Positions 21,246 to 33,492 of a stretch of DNA of 64,000 nt are shown piece by piece. The stretch spans positions 46,476,608 through 46,540,607 of the forward strand of contig NC_064824.1 in NCBI RefSeq assembly GCF_024166365.1, in the 5' to 3' direction. The notes below the pieces were generated by a model. It worked only from the letters and a program-made list of their open reading frames with translations. It ran no database searches and was not told where the DNA came from. This DNA comes from Elephas maximus indicus. Taxonomy: Eukaryota > Chordata > Mammalia > Proboscidea > Elephantidae. The position numbers and the translations under genes were made by a program. Numbering within the stretch: position 1 is the first letter of the stretch; the number at the start of each line of letters is the position of its first letter.

Positions 21246-23225
21246 TTCAGATTCTAAGATAAGCATTTTAAGAAGAAAGTATTATTGAGTAATTGGCTGT
21301 CTTATAATTGTTATTCTGGTTACGAAAGCCAAAAGCTGCAAAAGCAGAGGGAATCAGCCCTGGTATAATGGTTGGTTCTTGCACTTTCCTGTTTTTTCAG
21401 CCTCCCTTCAATTCTGTGAGCTCCTCCATATTCTTCTGATCAATCCCATTTTATTCCAACAAAGTTCTTAAATTAGCTGGAATCAGTTTCTGTTGCTTGC
21501 CACCTAAGAACCCCACTGGTTCACAGTAGTTGAACTGGGACTGTTCATAGAATTCTGGGTCTGTTATGAGTTTCTCTTGGTTATGGCCTGGTCTAGGACA
21601 TTCCCCCCTCTCTATTTTAGTACAAAAATGTTCCATGATAAAGAAACTCCTGGAAGGCAAGTGGAATACTTGTCTACAGGAGATCTCACCTGACAGGATA
21701 GAGCTCTGAGTGAGCAAAAAAGATGGCTTCTCTCCCAGCACCTGAGGAAGCCATGGCCTGGGAAATCCTCCAGACATGGAACTTTAAAGACTAGTGCAGA
21801 AGGTTCACTGTGCCTGGAGAACCTGCTGGATGGAAGCCCAGCTGAGGTCTGTCAAGCCCAGGCCAGTCACCAACACTCCCTCAGGTTTGAGTCGGCATGA
21901 AAGTGGTGTCTGTGGGCCCAGGGGATCCACCTTGGCCTCCAGGCAGGGTGTTGGGAGCCTACCTTCGCCTGGCATTCCAGCAAATGGGATTCAGATACAG
22001 GGCCTCCCTGTCTACTCCGTGATAAGAGAGTATTCAGCCAGGGAACATCTGTCTCAACATGACTCCTCAACTCCAGAGTTATGGGCTGCATATTTCCCTG
22101 GAGGAAGAAAGATGCTGAAAAATGTATTTCCCAGCAGATATCCTCTCACCGCTTCTCACCCTCCAACCTATGTTGGCTGAATGTGTGGGAATGCTGTGCT
22201 GAGAAGGGGGGGAGGTCTTAATGCTCCCAAGGAATACTAAAGCATTCAGAGCATCCTCCCTCTTCTCTCTTCCCCCTCCTCCCGTCTCCTCTGCTTTCCT
22301 CTCCATTTTGATCTATATTCCCAGATAACCTTCCAGAAAGTTGTAGCAATTCATGCCTACACCAAGAGTGTATAAGTGTCTGTATCCTTACACCCTCCTA
22401 AACTTGGTATTATTAATATTTTAATCTCTGCAATTTCTTTTTTCCCCTCATTTGAAAATATTAACAAGCATGTTTACTTTAGGTCAGTAGAGGAAAGTAG
22501 GAGATGTGTAGATAAGGGGGGACAATGACCTTCCCCTTTAGGAATAATATGGAGCAAGGGCTTCTTATGGGACAGGTCATATTGCCTCCCAAGGGAGATG
22601 CCACACCGGCTGTTGTCTACCTGCAGGACACACTTCTCTCTGAAGGCCTGAGGCACTTACTATGTATCAGATTGTGAATCAAATGGCACATGACAAATCT
22701 GGATACCGTCTCTCCACTCTGCCAAACACAGGCTGTATTGCCTCAACACAAATCATTTTACTTCCTCTCCTTCATTCCATCAACCGAAAGGTAAATATAA
22801 TGCCATTGCCCCTTGTTACTTATGACTTAGCTTAGCACAAATGGAAATAAACCTTCTTGTCTTTTGCAGAACAAATGCTGAAATTATGTTAAGAGTAGCT
22901 TTGGGATGGTCCTCTTTGGTGACTTAGATTAACTCACTTGCTATCTCCAGGCAGAAGAAAATTCCCCACTACCCTGTTTGCCCCGCAAGCCTTCAACCCT
23001 GTATTCTGGATTTTAAAAATATCTACGAAGCAGGAATATCATCTTAGGGACAACTGATATTATGTTTAAATATAATAGAGCAACTGCCATAAAAGAGGGA
23101 ATACCGATTTTCCAAAGTCCAAATGTCAATGACAAAAATGGTTCAGGAAAACTAGAACAAAATCAAATGGCCAATTGATACGCACAGAAGCAGAAAGATC
23201 AATATTATCGAAAAGCTGCAATGGA
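21246..23225. other. Intergenic DNA, nothing recognised
   Basis: Nearly 2 kb without a family I can name. Open frames at 21451-21777 (minus) and 21794-22180 (plus) lack domain character, codon bias or splice context and are treated as chance. Confidence 0.45.
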
Positions 23226-23227
23226 CC

Positions 23228-23410
23228 TTAGAAAAATTTAAACCAAGCATCCTTAGTTCTCTTTATGATAAGCGCACTGATACCCAGAGAGGTTGTGTGA
23301 CTTATTACAGGTCACTCAGTATGCTGATAGCAGCACTAAGACTCAAACCTAAGTTTCATCTGTCTGAGCTCCATTCATGTGCCACTGCACCACAACCTCT
23401 CTTAGGGTTG
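23228..23410 (+). repeat. MIR SINE
   Basis: The words tacccagagaggttgtgtga, then ggtcactcagtatgctgata, aagactcaaacctaagt and gagctccattcatgtgccac, follow the MIR order. Confidence 0.7.
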
Positions 23411-23766
23411 AGGAGATGCTGTAAACACAGAATGAGAAGAGAGGAGGCCCAAGTGGATGGTGGAGGCAGGAGACGGAGACCAGGCAAAGAGGATCTCAAC
23501 TGTCCAGAGAGAAGGATGGGGGATGGGAGAGAAGATATGAAAGAAGAAAGGAGGAGAAAATAAAGATCAGGACTGGGATGGGAGGTAGCAAAAATGAGAG
23601 CGTTGGTATCAAAGGGAGATGATTTACTACAAAGGACTACACCCTACATCAATTTCTAAAGGTTTGTTGTAGATAAGCATTCTAAAAATTGACAGCAATC
23701 ATTCTAGTCATGTGTCTGTATTGTTTGGTTTAAAAAATATGTACCTATGATCATAAAATGATCAGA

Positions 23767-23965
23767 AAAACCAAAACCAGTTGCCACTGAGTTAATTCCA
23801 ACTCTTGGTGACCCCACGTGTGTTTCAGAGCAGAACTGTACTCCACAGAATTTTCATGGTTGTGACTTTTTGGAAGATTACCAGGTCTTTCTTCTGAGGC
23901 ACCTCTAGGTGGTTGAGAGCCACCAACCTTTCTGTTAGTAGCCGACCACTGAACCATTTGTTTGT
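23767..23965 (-). mobile_element. AfroSINE, long type
   Basis: Minus-strand copy (ccaaaaccagttgccactga to a degraded head near gaaccatttg). The sequence before it (23411-23766) and after it (23966-24825) holds nothing recognised. Confidence 0.82.
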
Positions 23966-24825
23966 GTGACCCATAGTCAATTGGAATGATGTATTGAATT
24001 ATCAACAGCATGTATATGTTTTGTATTGAGAAATAATTATTTTGATATACAGCATTGTTCCCATGTGTGCTGAAAAAAATGATGTATTGACTCCACTAAA
24101 ATTAAATGGACAGAAGGTCCAGCTCATTCTAAGTTTCCAGTGTTTATAAATCATTTTTATCATAGTTCCTGTTACCTGCCCAGCACCATGTTTCCATGAA
24201 ACTCTGCTTTTTTTTCTTTTCTCTGCGGTCATGAAACCCTTATCTAGCTCCTGTACCATGGGATAGCCACGGGCAGGCTCTGGGCTGCACTCACATTCAA
24301 GGAATATTTGATGAAAAGCTTTCTATCTTCCCGGAGAAGCCACTTATGGCCCTTAATGGCAAAATCAATAAGAACAAAATAACTCTAATTTGGGAAATTC
24401 TAGTACTTCCAACCAGTGACACAAAAGATAGGGAACAATCTGCTCTGCTCAAACAACAAAGGTCACTTGCCACAACCGGGAGAGGAATTCGTTAAACTTC
24501 TCCCTAGGAGGTTAAGTGGAACATGGGAGCTTGTCCTGAACTCAAGATATTTCTGGATCTTTAAAATGAATTAAAAAAAAAAGACCAAAACGGCTTCTTG
24601 TCAGTTTGTGCACCAGAAACAGAGCATTTGCTACAGCCAGCCTTGCAGAAGAAGAGAGGCCCATCCAGGCCAAACTCCCATCACACTCTCTACAGAACAC
24701 CTGCTGGTTGGAGACAGAGAGGAGCCCACTGTGTGCAGTATAGTTTTTATTTTTTATTATTTTTTTAAGTCACCATCTATGTTTTTCAGTAGGTTGTGCC
24801 ATGATAACCAAGAACCCTAAACTCC

Positions 24826-25037
24826 TGTTGTTGTTATTGTTAATTGCTTGCCAGTGGATTCCGATTAATGGCAACTCCATGTGTTCAGAGTAGAACTGCT
24901 CGTAGGGTTTTCAATGGCTGTGACGTTTTGGAAGCAGATGGCCTGGCCTGTCTTCCCAGGCACTGCTGGGTGGGTTGAACAGCCAATCTTTTAGCTAGTA
25001 GTTAAGCATTTAACCGTGTGCACTACCCAGGGACTAC
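24826..25037 (-). mobile_element. AfroSINE, long type
   Basis: Minus-strand copy starting with the (gtt)n tail complement and ending cactacccagggact. Possible imperfect target duplications around ctaaactcct and ctaaaatcct. Confidence 0.85.
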
Positions 25038-26640
25038 TCTAAAATCCTAGTGGCTTCAAAAACAAAAGTTTTTTTTTTTAATCCCTTGCTCATGTTATAC
25101 GTCAGCTGTAGGTGAGCTCCAGGGATCGCCTTCATTCTGGAATCCAAGCTAAAAACGTTGCCTCCCTCTGGAACATGCCATTCTCTTGGTGGAAGGGGAG
25201 GAGAGCAAGAAAGCTGAAAGGAAACCATGACACCGCTTAACGTCTTCTACAAGCAACTGGCCCAGTTTTGCTTTTGCTCACATTTCATTGGCCCAGGTGA
25301 GTCATGTGGCCAAACTGCTGCCAAAAGCACTGTAGGGAGGTAAATTCCTCCAACCTGATGCTTCTAAGTCACATGAAAGGGGCTCCAAGTGTATAATTTT
25401 TCTCCAGGGAAGGGGCAGTGAAGACGCAGGAACCACAACACAGCCTACCACGTGGTCTTTTACTTAGCTGTGTGTCTGAGTCCCAGAAGCATTGTGTTCT
25501 TCAAGATTCAGACTGCGAACCATGCCTTTCGAAGTGTTCTGACCAATGGCTCTCAAGCCAGGGATATCAGTATTAAATTATGATCTTAAAGCTAGGGACG
25601 GGCCAGGGTCGAGCTTAACTGGGGCGTGGTTTTCATTCTTTGCAACCCCCATCATCACTACCCATCTGTTCCCTATTAGTTAGAATAGGTAGATCTGATG
25701 GGCTACATTTTCCAAAATTGGACAAGATGGCAAAAACAGGAAAATGTCTATAGAATGTTTTCCGTAGGACTAAAGTTTTTTTTTTTTTTATGAGGAAAAC
25801 TGTTTAATGAGAGATTTTGAGTGAAGATTATAAAAGAAAAATCCAATTTTGGACAATCTGAGCCAACTTTCCCTCTCTGGGTGTTTAGATAAAACATGGA
25901 AGAAAAGCAAGCCTGAAAATCAACTCTTTTTTAAAATTAAGATTGTGTGAGTCTTAACGTTTTTCAAGAAAATCAGCATCAGATGATAACGACTCTGAAA
26001 TGCAAGGCCAGCTCCAGGCAAAACGTTTTCAATGGATGGTTTATCTTGAATATTTCCTACTGGCATCTTCAGGCGTTTAGTACCCTCATTCTGCCCTCTG
26101 CCAGCATATATCTGGGCAAAGAATTTGCAAAATTCAGCAAAAATGAAGGAAGGCTGTACTTTGGGCTGGGAACTCTGCCAAGTGGGAGCTATATTGCCCC
26201 TCCCCTAAGGTGCTAGCAATCTCGCAAGGGAAACAAGCGAGTAAATAAGAAATTATACTTGAGTTATAAATGCTTCAAGGTTGAGGTACACACAAAAACT
26301 TATCAAGCACAAAGTGGGGAGGGTAATAACTCACTCTTACAAAATAAGCAAGACTTCGCAGAGAAAATGATGTGTAAGGGGAGACCTGAGGATGAAATGG
26401 AGCCAGGTAATAGGGAGGAGAGGAAATGCATTCAGAGGCTCAGGCTGCCAATGAGTAAGTAAGGAGTCAAACGGCAAGGTCCTCGCAGGTCACATGTTTT
26501 TACTGAGCTTTTTATAATGGTGATTGCCATCCGGTAACATTCTAAAAATAACCCATCTCGGCTCCAGTTTTAGTTATTAAAAAAAAAAAACTTATAAACT
26601 GTCATAATTTATTTTTCATGTGAAAAAATAATTTAAATAC
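25038..26640. other. Intergenic DNA, nothing recognised
   Basis: No exon, RNA gene or clear repeat seen apart from short A/T runs. Short ORFs here (for example 25947-26216) look like chance. Confidence 0.45.
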
Positions 26641-26644
26641 CAAA

Positions 26645-27180
26645 AAAGTAAAAAAAAAAAAAAGTAAGAAAAATACCCATGTAGTTACCACCCAGAATAT
26701 ACAGATGTTAATATTATGTCATATTTTCTTCAATCTTTAAAGGAAATAAAATATTACCAGTAAAGTTGAAATCCCTATAAACCTTTCCTTGGTCATGTTT
26801 CTCTTCATCCTCTCTCCCCAGAGTTAACTGCTATAATGAATTTTGTGATTTTAGTCCTTGTTTTATACATTCTCAAACAGTGTAGAATGTTTTATGTGGG
26901 TGTAAATTTTATGTAAATAATTTACTGTAATAATATTCTGCAACTTGAATGTCTTCTTAACATTATGCTCTCCAGGTCTACTTACGTGTTAATGAATTCC
27001 ACCATATGAATCTACCAGAATTAATTTGGCTGTACCACTGCTATGAACATATGGGTGGTTTTCAATTTTTTGCTATTACTAGGAAAGGACTGCAGTAAAA
27101 GTCCTTTGATGGAGTTTATTTATCTATTTATTTATGTTTACACACTGAAGAGAATTTCATTAGACTATACCTAAAAATGC
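26645..27180 (-). mobile_element. L1M 3' UTR, antisense
   Basis: The text tacccatgtagttaccaccc, then taatgaattccaccatatga and gctgtaccactgctatgaac, matches antisense old L1 3' sequence. Flanked by A-rich tracts. Confidence 0.6.
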
Positions 27181-27199
27181 AATTACTAAAAAAACATTG

Positions 27200-27450
27200 A
27201 AAATACACATTTAAAAAAAATTGTTGCAGAGATATAGATGACATCATTTGGCAGTTCAACATTATGGGAGGGAGGAAGGGGGAATCATTGTTTAGGAGAC
27301 ACTGAGATTCTGGTTATGGTGATGAGAAATTTGGTTATGGATCTCATGCAGTCCTTTTATGGTCTCACAACATGATTGACAGAACTGATGTCACTGAAGT
27401 GTACACGTGAAAAATGTACATTTTAAATGTTGTTAGACATTAATATCTCT
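27200..27450 (+). mobile_element. L1M/HAL1-type 3' terminus, sense
   Basis: The text ttctggttatggtgatgaga, then gatgtcactgaagtgtacac and gtgaaaaatgtacattttaa, follows the common L1M 3' terminus. It lies head-to-head with the preceding antisense L1. Confidence 0.55.
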
Positions 27451-27460
27451 TATAATAAAG

Positions 27461-27669
27461 CAAGGAGTCCCTGGGTGGTGCAGATGGGTTAAGTGCTCAA
27501 CTACTTGCCAAAGGTTGGCAGTTTGAGCCCACCCAGAGGCACCTTGGAAGCCAGGCCTGGCGATCTGCTTCTGAGAGATCACAGCCTGGAAAACCCTGTG
27601 GAGCAGTTCTATTCTGCACACACGCAGTTGTCATGAGTTGGACTCTACTTGATGGCAACTAACAGCAAG
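27461..27669 (+). mobile_element. AfroSINE, long tRNA-Asn type
   Basis: The head gtccctgggtggtgcagatg keeps the tRNA acceptor-stem end (gtccctg). Perfect 9 bp duplications ataataaag lie at 27452-27460 and 27670-27678. Confidence 0.92.
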
Positions 27670-28084
27670 ATAATAAAGTGTTAGTTTTTAGCTATTCTCT
27701 TCCCGAAGTGAGAATGTTCCCTTTCTCTTGATCTTTAGTGATTGTTTGAAGGTCCCATGTTAATTTATTTTTAATTTGCAAATTTTCAAATGAGGAAAGA
27801 TCTATCCAGATACACTCTTTGTCACATGATTGGATACGTCCATCCTTGCTGCCCCCCTTCCCTTTGGCACTTTTGAATTTATTTCTCACATCTTCAGATC
27901 CAACATTCTGTCCCTCCCACACTCTCAATGGATAACTTCACTTTTTTCTCACAGAGAAAACAAATAATCAAAAGAGAACAACTGATACCCTACTACCAGA
28001 TTTATTAATGTACTTGTTTGTATACTGTCTGCCCCTACTCCAGTTATGAAGGAAGTTATAAAATGCCCTTTTCCTTTTTTTTTC

Positions 28085-28200
28085 TGTGAAGGGCCAGGAA
28101 GTAAATATTTTAGTGATGCCTGTCACTGTGTTCCAATAAAATTTTATTTAAAAAAGCAGCCAGAAGTACAGATTTAGCATGGCAACCACAGTCACCCCTC
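28085..28200 (+). repeat. Interspersed medium-reiteration DNA repeat
   Basis: The words gaagggccaggaagtaaata, then gtgttccaataaaattttat, are a familiar mammalian DNA-transposon-type repeat. I am not certain of the family name. The sequence 27679-28084 before it shows nothing else. Confidence 0.45.
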
Positions 28201-28489
28201 TTCAATTTCTCTAGCTGTATTGGATTTTTCTCCCATCGGTGTACAAGCATGCCGTAATGCTGCTCACGCTAACAAATAGTCTCCCAACTATGAAGCTTTT
28301 CGCGCTTTCTCATCTAAGTTAAAATGAAGCAAGAATCTCTGAGGTAAAATGGAAAGTGCATTGTGATAGGAGTGAGAAGAGCTGATCCTTCCTTCTATTT
28401 CTGGATGGATTGATTAAAAAAGAAAAGAAAATATCTACCTAGACTAATGTCTCCTTCGAGCTATTACCCAACTTCTCTGCTTCTCTTTA

Positions 28490-30065
28490 CAAGAAAACGT
28501 TCTAGAAGCGTAGTCTATACTTGCTGCCCCCACTTCCTCGCCTCCTTTTCACTCTTGAACCCACTCCTACCACTTTTTTTTTTTTTGTCCATTCTTAAAT
28601 GAAATCATTTTTTCCAAGGCTAGTAACCTCCATCTTGCCAACTCCAAAGGCCAATTCCTAGTCCTCATCTTAACCCCTTGGCAGCATTTGAAACATTTGT
28701 AACTTCCTCCTTCTTAGAACCCGTTTTTCACTTGATTTCTACCATACTGTCCTCTTCTGGGTTTTTCTCATACCTCATTGGTTTTTCTGGTTCCTCTTCT
28801 TGATGAAATGCTGGAGTGCTATAGGGCGCAGGCCTTGGCTGTCTTCTCTTCTAGATCTACACTCATTTCTTAGGTAATATCAATCAGTCTCATGGCTTTA
28901 AATTCCAACTCTATGCTAATGATCCCCAAATTCCTATCTCCAGCCAATCTGTCCCCTGAACTATACACACACACACACATCTTGGTCTGGATGCCTAAAG
29001 TATAGCTCAAATTAAAGATATACAAGATAGAATCCAGATTTCTACCTTCTAAACTATCTTCTGCCCTAGATTTTTTCATCTCAATAAATGGCACTACCGC
29101 TCATCTGGTTGTTGTGGCCCAGAATCAAGGAGTCATTGTTAATACTTCTCTTCCTCTCAAATTACTCATGTAATTCATTAGCCAATCCTGTCACCTCTTC
29201 CTTCAAAATATATCCTGAATATGACCACCTCTAACCATCTACATAGCCACTCCCCTAATCCATGCCACCTCCATCTCCTGCCTGGATTTATGTGATAGCT
29301 AACTGGTGTCCCTCTTCTACTTTGTTCACGTAGCGTAAATTCTTAACACAGTAGTCAGAAGGCTCCTTAAATGATGTGAATCTGATCATGTTACTCACCA
29401 TTTCGAAACCCTCCAAGACCCATATTACGCTTAGAATAAAATCCAGGCCCTCTGTTATCTGGTCCTGCCCATCTGTCTTCTCTCTTCTCCTGCCAATCTC
29501 CCCTGGATCACACAGGCGTCTGCATTCATTTCCGCCACCCACTTTTTTTGTTTGGTTGGTCTCTACAATGTTCTCCCTCAATCTTCATATTGATCTCCTA
29601 CCTTTACTTCTTTCAAGTCTTTGTTCAAATATCACTTCCTTAGGCCTTCCTAGATTCCATCCCCACATCCTTATTTGCAGTTAATTTTCTTCGTAGCTCT
29701 TAATGTTAAACAGCACCATTTGCTATTTACTTATTTGATTCACTTCTTGAAAATAAGCTCCTGCAAAGGCAGGTTGTTTATCCAGTGCTGAGAATTTGTA
29801 GTTAGGTGCCGTCAAGTCAATTCCAACTCATGGTGACCCCATGTGTGCAAAGTAGAACTGCTCCACACGGTTTTCAAGGCTGTGGCCTTTCAGAAGATTA
29901 CCAGGCCTGTCTTCCAAAGTGCCTCTGGGTGGGTTCAAATTGCCAAACTTTCAGCTAGTAGTCAAGTGCTTAACCATTTTGAGCTACCCAGGGACTCCCG
30001 TGCCGAGAATAGTATCTGGCCTATAGTAGCTGCTCAGTAAATAAATTGGCTGAATGAATGAACAA
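28490..30065 (+). mobile_element. L2 LINE, reverse transcriptase to 3' end, with nested SINE
   Basis: This is the longest L2 here. It runs from the ORF2 RT region (tcctcatcttaaccccttgg, tctcatacctcattggtttt, ctacactcatttcttagg, tctcatggctttaaattcca) through the 3' region (gatcatgttactcaccattt) to the terminus (tactgctcagtaaataaatt-like words and gaatgaatgaa near 30055). Many frameshifts and stops, so the RT is dead. An AfroSINE splits it at 29796-29999. Confidence 0.8.
29796..29999 (-). mobile_element. AfroSINE, long type, nested in L2
   Basis: Minus-strand copy starting ttgtagttaggtgccgtcaa and ending gctacccagggactccc. The target duplication is 11 bp with one mismatch: gtgctgagaat (29785-29795) and gtgccgagaat (30000-30010). 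Confidence 0.9.
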
Positions 30066-30750
30066 TTTTACCTTAAAGATGAAAGGATTTTATGAATAGG
30101 TCCAAGACCAGGTCCTTGTACCTCGTAAGTGTCCATCCAGTGTAGATCTCCTGGAATGTGGCAAGGTTCCCTGACGCTCTGAACCTTTGGAATACTTAAA
30201 AAAAAAAAAAAAAATTCCACTCCCTGTATGCAATGCTGTTAAGGCCTGTTTCATCTTTACCCATTTTTTTTACCATGACATCATCACCGTTAGCCAACAA
30301 CAGCCCTTTGACGAGCCACCTTTGTGGTAGAGAGGCAGTTCCCAGTTTCTCTGCTGTTTTAGCCCTTGCTTGTTGGACCAGCAGTGATAGTGGAAGGACT
30401 GCCAGATTTGATCTCTTTCAGGAGTGAAGAGTTACAAGCCCACAAAATGTGTTTCTCAATCCAATTCTACTATCCTTGTAGTTCATCAAAATTCCTCCTA
30501 GATTCTAGCAAGAGCTTGATGATCAGTACTAGCTCTGGTCAGTGTAAAAAAGGAACTTTTTTTTACTGGGTTTTCAGGAATTTTAATCCAAAGCTGGGAG
30601 AGACTGCCTCAGGGTCTTCAAACCAGGTTCTGTTGTCAAATGGAATTTCCTCTCTTCCTTTATTTTATAATATGTAACCCCAGTCAATAAATGTTTTGCT
30701 TTCCTTCCCAATCCTCTCAGACCCAGAAATTAGAATTCAAAGGTAATGAA
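30066..30750. other. Intergenic DNA, nothing recognised
   Basis: Contains an 18-base-class poly(A) run at about 30197 and an AATAAA at about 30687 preceding a T-rich segment. This could be the end of an old retrocopy, but no coding homology was seen. Confidence 0.35.
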
Positions 30751-30751
30751 T

Positions 30752-31086
30752 AATTGTTGTTGATGTTAGCTGCCATCAAGTTGGCCCAACGCATGGCAAC
30801 CTTTGCATGACAGAAGGAAATGCTGCCCAGAACTGCACCATCTCCATGGTCAGTTGTGGATCAGAGTGTTGTGATCCATAGGGTTTTCACTGGCTGATTT
30901 TTAGAAGTAGATAAACAAGCCTTCCCTTCCTCGTCCATCTTATTCTGGAAGCGCCACTGAAACCTGTTCAGCATCATAGCAAAATGTAAGCCTCCACTGA
31001 CAGACAAATGGTAGCTGCACATGAGGTGCACTGGCCCAGAATAGAGCCCAGGTCTCCCACATGGAAAGGGAGAATTCTACCGGTAG
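30752..31086 (-). mobile_element. Composite SINE: tRNA-Gly head + RTE 5' UTR + RTE tail
   Basis: Minus strand. The tail (tgttgttgatgttagctgcc) is at the left, then the RTE 3' segment (aaatgctgcccagaactgc), the RTE 5' UTR segment (aaacctgttcagcatcatag) and the tRNA-Gly head (gggagaattctaccggtag) at the right. The outer head is slightly truncated. Confidence 0.85.
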
Positions 31087-32250
31087 GTAATTTGTCAGAG
31101 TTTATAATTTTCAATAAAATGTTTAGTTACTCATTTCTTGAAAGCTACTCCCCGAACCAGGATATTCCCATCAAAAGGAAGTTAATTCTGAAGCTTGCTT
31201 TTTTGTGAGTCTAGGTTTGAACTGAACACACTTGCATGGTGAGACTGGGAAATGACAGGTGGGACCTTCCTGGGAGACAGGCTGTGTTTCTGCCTGTTTG
31301 TCCCTCCTCACCCCTACCCCTAACTATAACAGTTTTAGTCCTGGAACTATAAATGACGGGCAGGGACACGGCCTCTTCCAGCTCTTGACACTGAGGGTTC
31401 TTCCAGCAGTGGATGCATTTCTCCAGCTGGGGGACTCAGCAGAGGGAGAGGGGGCTCATTCAAGAGGAACAACAAATTTTCCTGCTGTAATGGGTCTGGA
31501 ATGTAGACGTGCGAGCTGTCAAACGAGCTTCTCAGTTCTCCATATCGACAGCTCGTGCTTGCGTCATGACATGTGTGTTGCAGAAACATGACCTGGAACT
31601 GATGTGTTCTGGCAGACACAGGCTGGGAGATTTCAGGTTCACTTGCTGCCTCTTTCTAGCGTGCCCCCCGCCGCACCCCCCTCACCCCCCGCTCATGGTG
31701 CTGAACTTTGCAGGGGCTGGGGAGGGGGATGCAGCTGTTAGAAGAGTGTCTTTAGCTCCACCATCGAAGTCAACCTAGGAGCCATGCACCCTGGCCCACT
31801 AAATCCATGTGGGGGTCATTCCTGGAATTCTTGGAAGATGGTGCTGTTATTTGCTTGTAGAATTTTGCTATACCAAGAATGAAACCCTAGGCTTGAGAGA
31901 ATATAGAAAACAATACCAACATTGTATACACAAGTACATATGATATCCAAGAAAACAAGAAAAGAATATGGATAAAGGATACAATGAATGGTTATGCAGT
32001 CCAGTATACACAGTCAATTTTGATACTGGAAGATAAAAAATCTAGGATGATCAGGCTTGATTGCCTGTATTTATAAAATTGAACACTCCCTGTTTAAAAA
32101 TTTATTTTTAGGAGAGACAAGAAATGAAATTTTGGCTTTTAAAATTCTTTCGAGGTGCTCAAGCATTATATTAGTTAATTAATTCAAGAATTATTTAAAG
32201 AGGATTTACTGGGGATACAATGATGCAGAAGAGAAGAATAATTCCCTTGT
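31087..32250. other. Intergenic DNA, nothing recognised
   Basis: A locally GC-richer block at about 31250-31780 contains a run of C (31664-31692), but no exon or CpG cluster is evident. Confidence 0.4.
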
Positions 32251-32251
32251 G

Positions 32252-32302
32252 GCTTACAGAGTCACTGTGAGTCAGAATCAACTCGGTAGCAATGGGTAGA
32301 GA
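32252..32302 (+). repeat. AfroSINE tail fragment
   Basis: Only the shared 3' end is present: gagtcactgtgagtcagaat, then caactcggtagcaatggg. Confidence 0.6.
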
Positions 32303-32394
32303 CTGATAAAAACAAGCATATAGATAAATGAAATAATCATACATTCTGATAAGTATATGAAACCAGGAGCTGAGAAAGAGAATAAGAATGAGGG

Positions 32395-32710
32395 TTAGGG
32401 TACTTCCGCCGATACTTAAGGTGAGATCTAAAGGATGAGAATAGGATAGTTGTGAGGAATGGGGAAAGATCATCTCAGGTAAAGGGAACAGCAAATTCAA
32501 AGGCCCTCTCATGGGAAAAAGGTTTGTTCAAGGAACTCAAAGAAAACCAGTGTGGCAGGAGCAGTTAGGAAGGATGAGAGCAGTGAGAAGGGGTTGGAGA
32601 AATGATGAGGAGCAGAACATGTGGGGCGTGGTGAGGAGTTTGGATTTTATTCTAAGTGTGATGGGATGCCAGTGAAGAGTTTTGAGCATGGAAGTGACAC
32701 AACTCTCTCA
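32395..32710 (-). mobile_element. L2 LINE fragment, antisense
   Basis: The text ggtgaggagtttggatttta, then ccagtgaagagttttgagca and tggaagtgacacaact, is the reverse complement of the L2 3' coding region. It is followed by a short (CA)n run. Confidence 0.6.
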
Positions 32711-32821
32711 CACACACACACTTCTTTTTTAAACAACCTCAAACTTAAAGTACAGCTTTCCTACCCGCCCCTAGAGCCCTTTGAGAGTAAGTTCTGATAC
32801 AATGCTCTGCATCACTTATTA

Positions 32822-32943
32822 GTGGGAGAAAGATGTGGCAGTCTGCTTCCATGAAGATTCAGCCTTGGAAACCCTACGGGGCAGTTCCACTCTGTCCTGT
32901 AGGGTCACTATGAGTTGGAAGTGACTCGACGGCAGTGGATATT
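32822..32943 (+). mobile_element. AfroSINE, intermediate variant, 5'-truncated
   Basis: Begins at the internal block gtgggagaaagatgtggcag (the same variant as the copy inside the L1) and runs to gagttggaagtgactcgacg. The tRNA head is missing. Confidence 0.8.
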
Positions 32944-32958
32944 TTATCACTTATCTGA

Positions 32959-33298
32959 GGGCAGTGGTGGTTCAGTGGTAGAATTCTTGGCTTCCATGTA
33001 GGAGACCCGGACTGGATTCTCATCCAATGCACCTCATGTGCAACCACCAGCTGTCTGTCAGCAGAGGCTTGAGTGTCGCTACAACTCTGAACAGGTTTCT
33101 GTGGAGCTTCCAGATAAGACAGGCTGGGAAGAAGAGCCTCGTCATCTACTTTCAAAAATCAGCCAGTGAAAATTCTATGGATCACAATTGTCCGATCTAC
33201 AGCTGATCAGGGGGATGGCACAGGACCGGGCAGCATTTCACTCCATTGTGCATGTGGTCACCATGATTCGGAGGCCAACTTGATGGCAGCTAACAACA
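32959..33298 (+). mobile_element. Composite SINE: tRNA-Gly head + RTE 5' UTR + RTE tail (best-preserved copy)
   Basis: The head ggttcagtggtagaattct is a 19-base match to the tRNA-Gly D-arm/A-box region. The RTE 5' UTR part includes ctgtctgtcagcagaggctt and gagcttccagataagac. The 3' part ggatggcacaggaccgggca, then gcagctaacaacaac, is the RTE end. Its tail was the target of the next SINE. Confidence 0.9.
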
Positions 33299-33305
33299 AC
33301 ATCAA

Positions 33306-33492
33306 AAAACAACAACAACAACAAAAAAAACAAAACCAAATCCATTGCTGTCAAGTCCATTCCAACCCATAGCAACTCTAAAGGACAGAGTAGAACTGCC
33401 CCACAGGCTTTCCAAGGAGCAGTTGGTGGATTCAGACTGCTGGCTTTTTGGTTAGCAGCTGAACATTTAACCACGGCACCTCCAGGGCTCCC
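33306..33492 (-). mobile_element. AfroSINE, short type, inserted in the tail of the preceding SINE
   Basis: Minus-strand copy (aaccaaatccattgctgtca to ggcacctccagggctcc). The duplication acaacaacatcaa lies at 33293-33305 and 33493-33505 and is made of the tail of the composite SINE. Confidence 0.9.
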
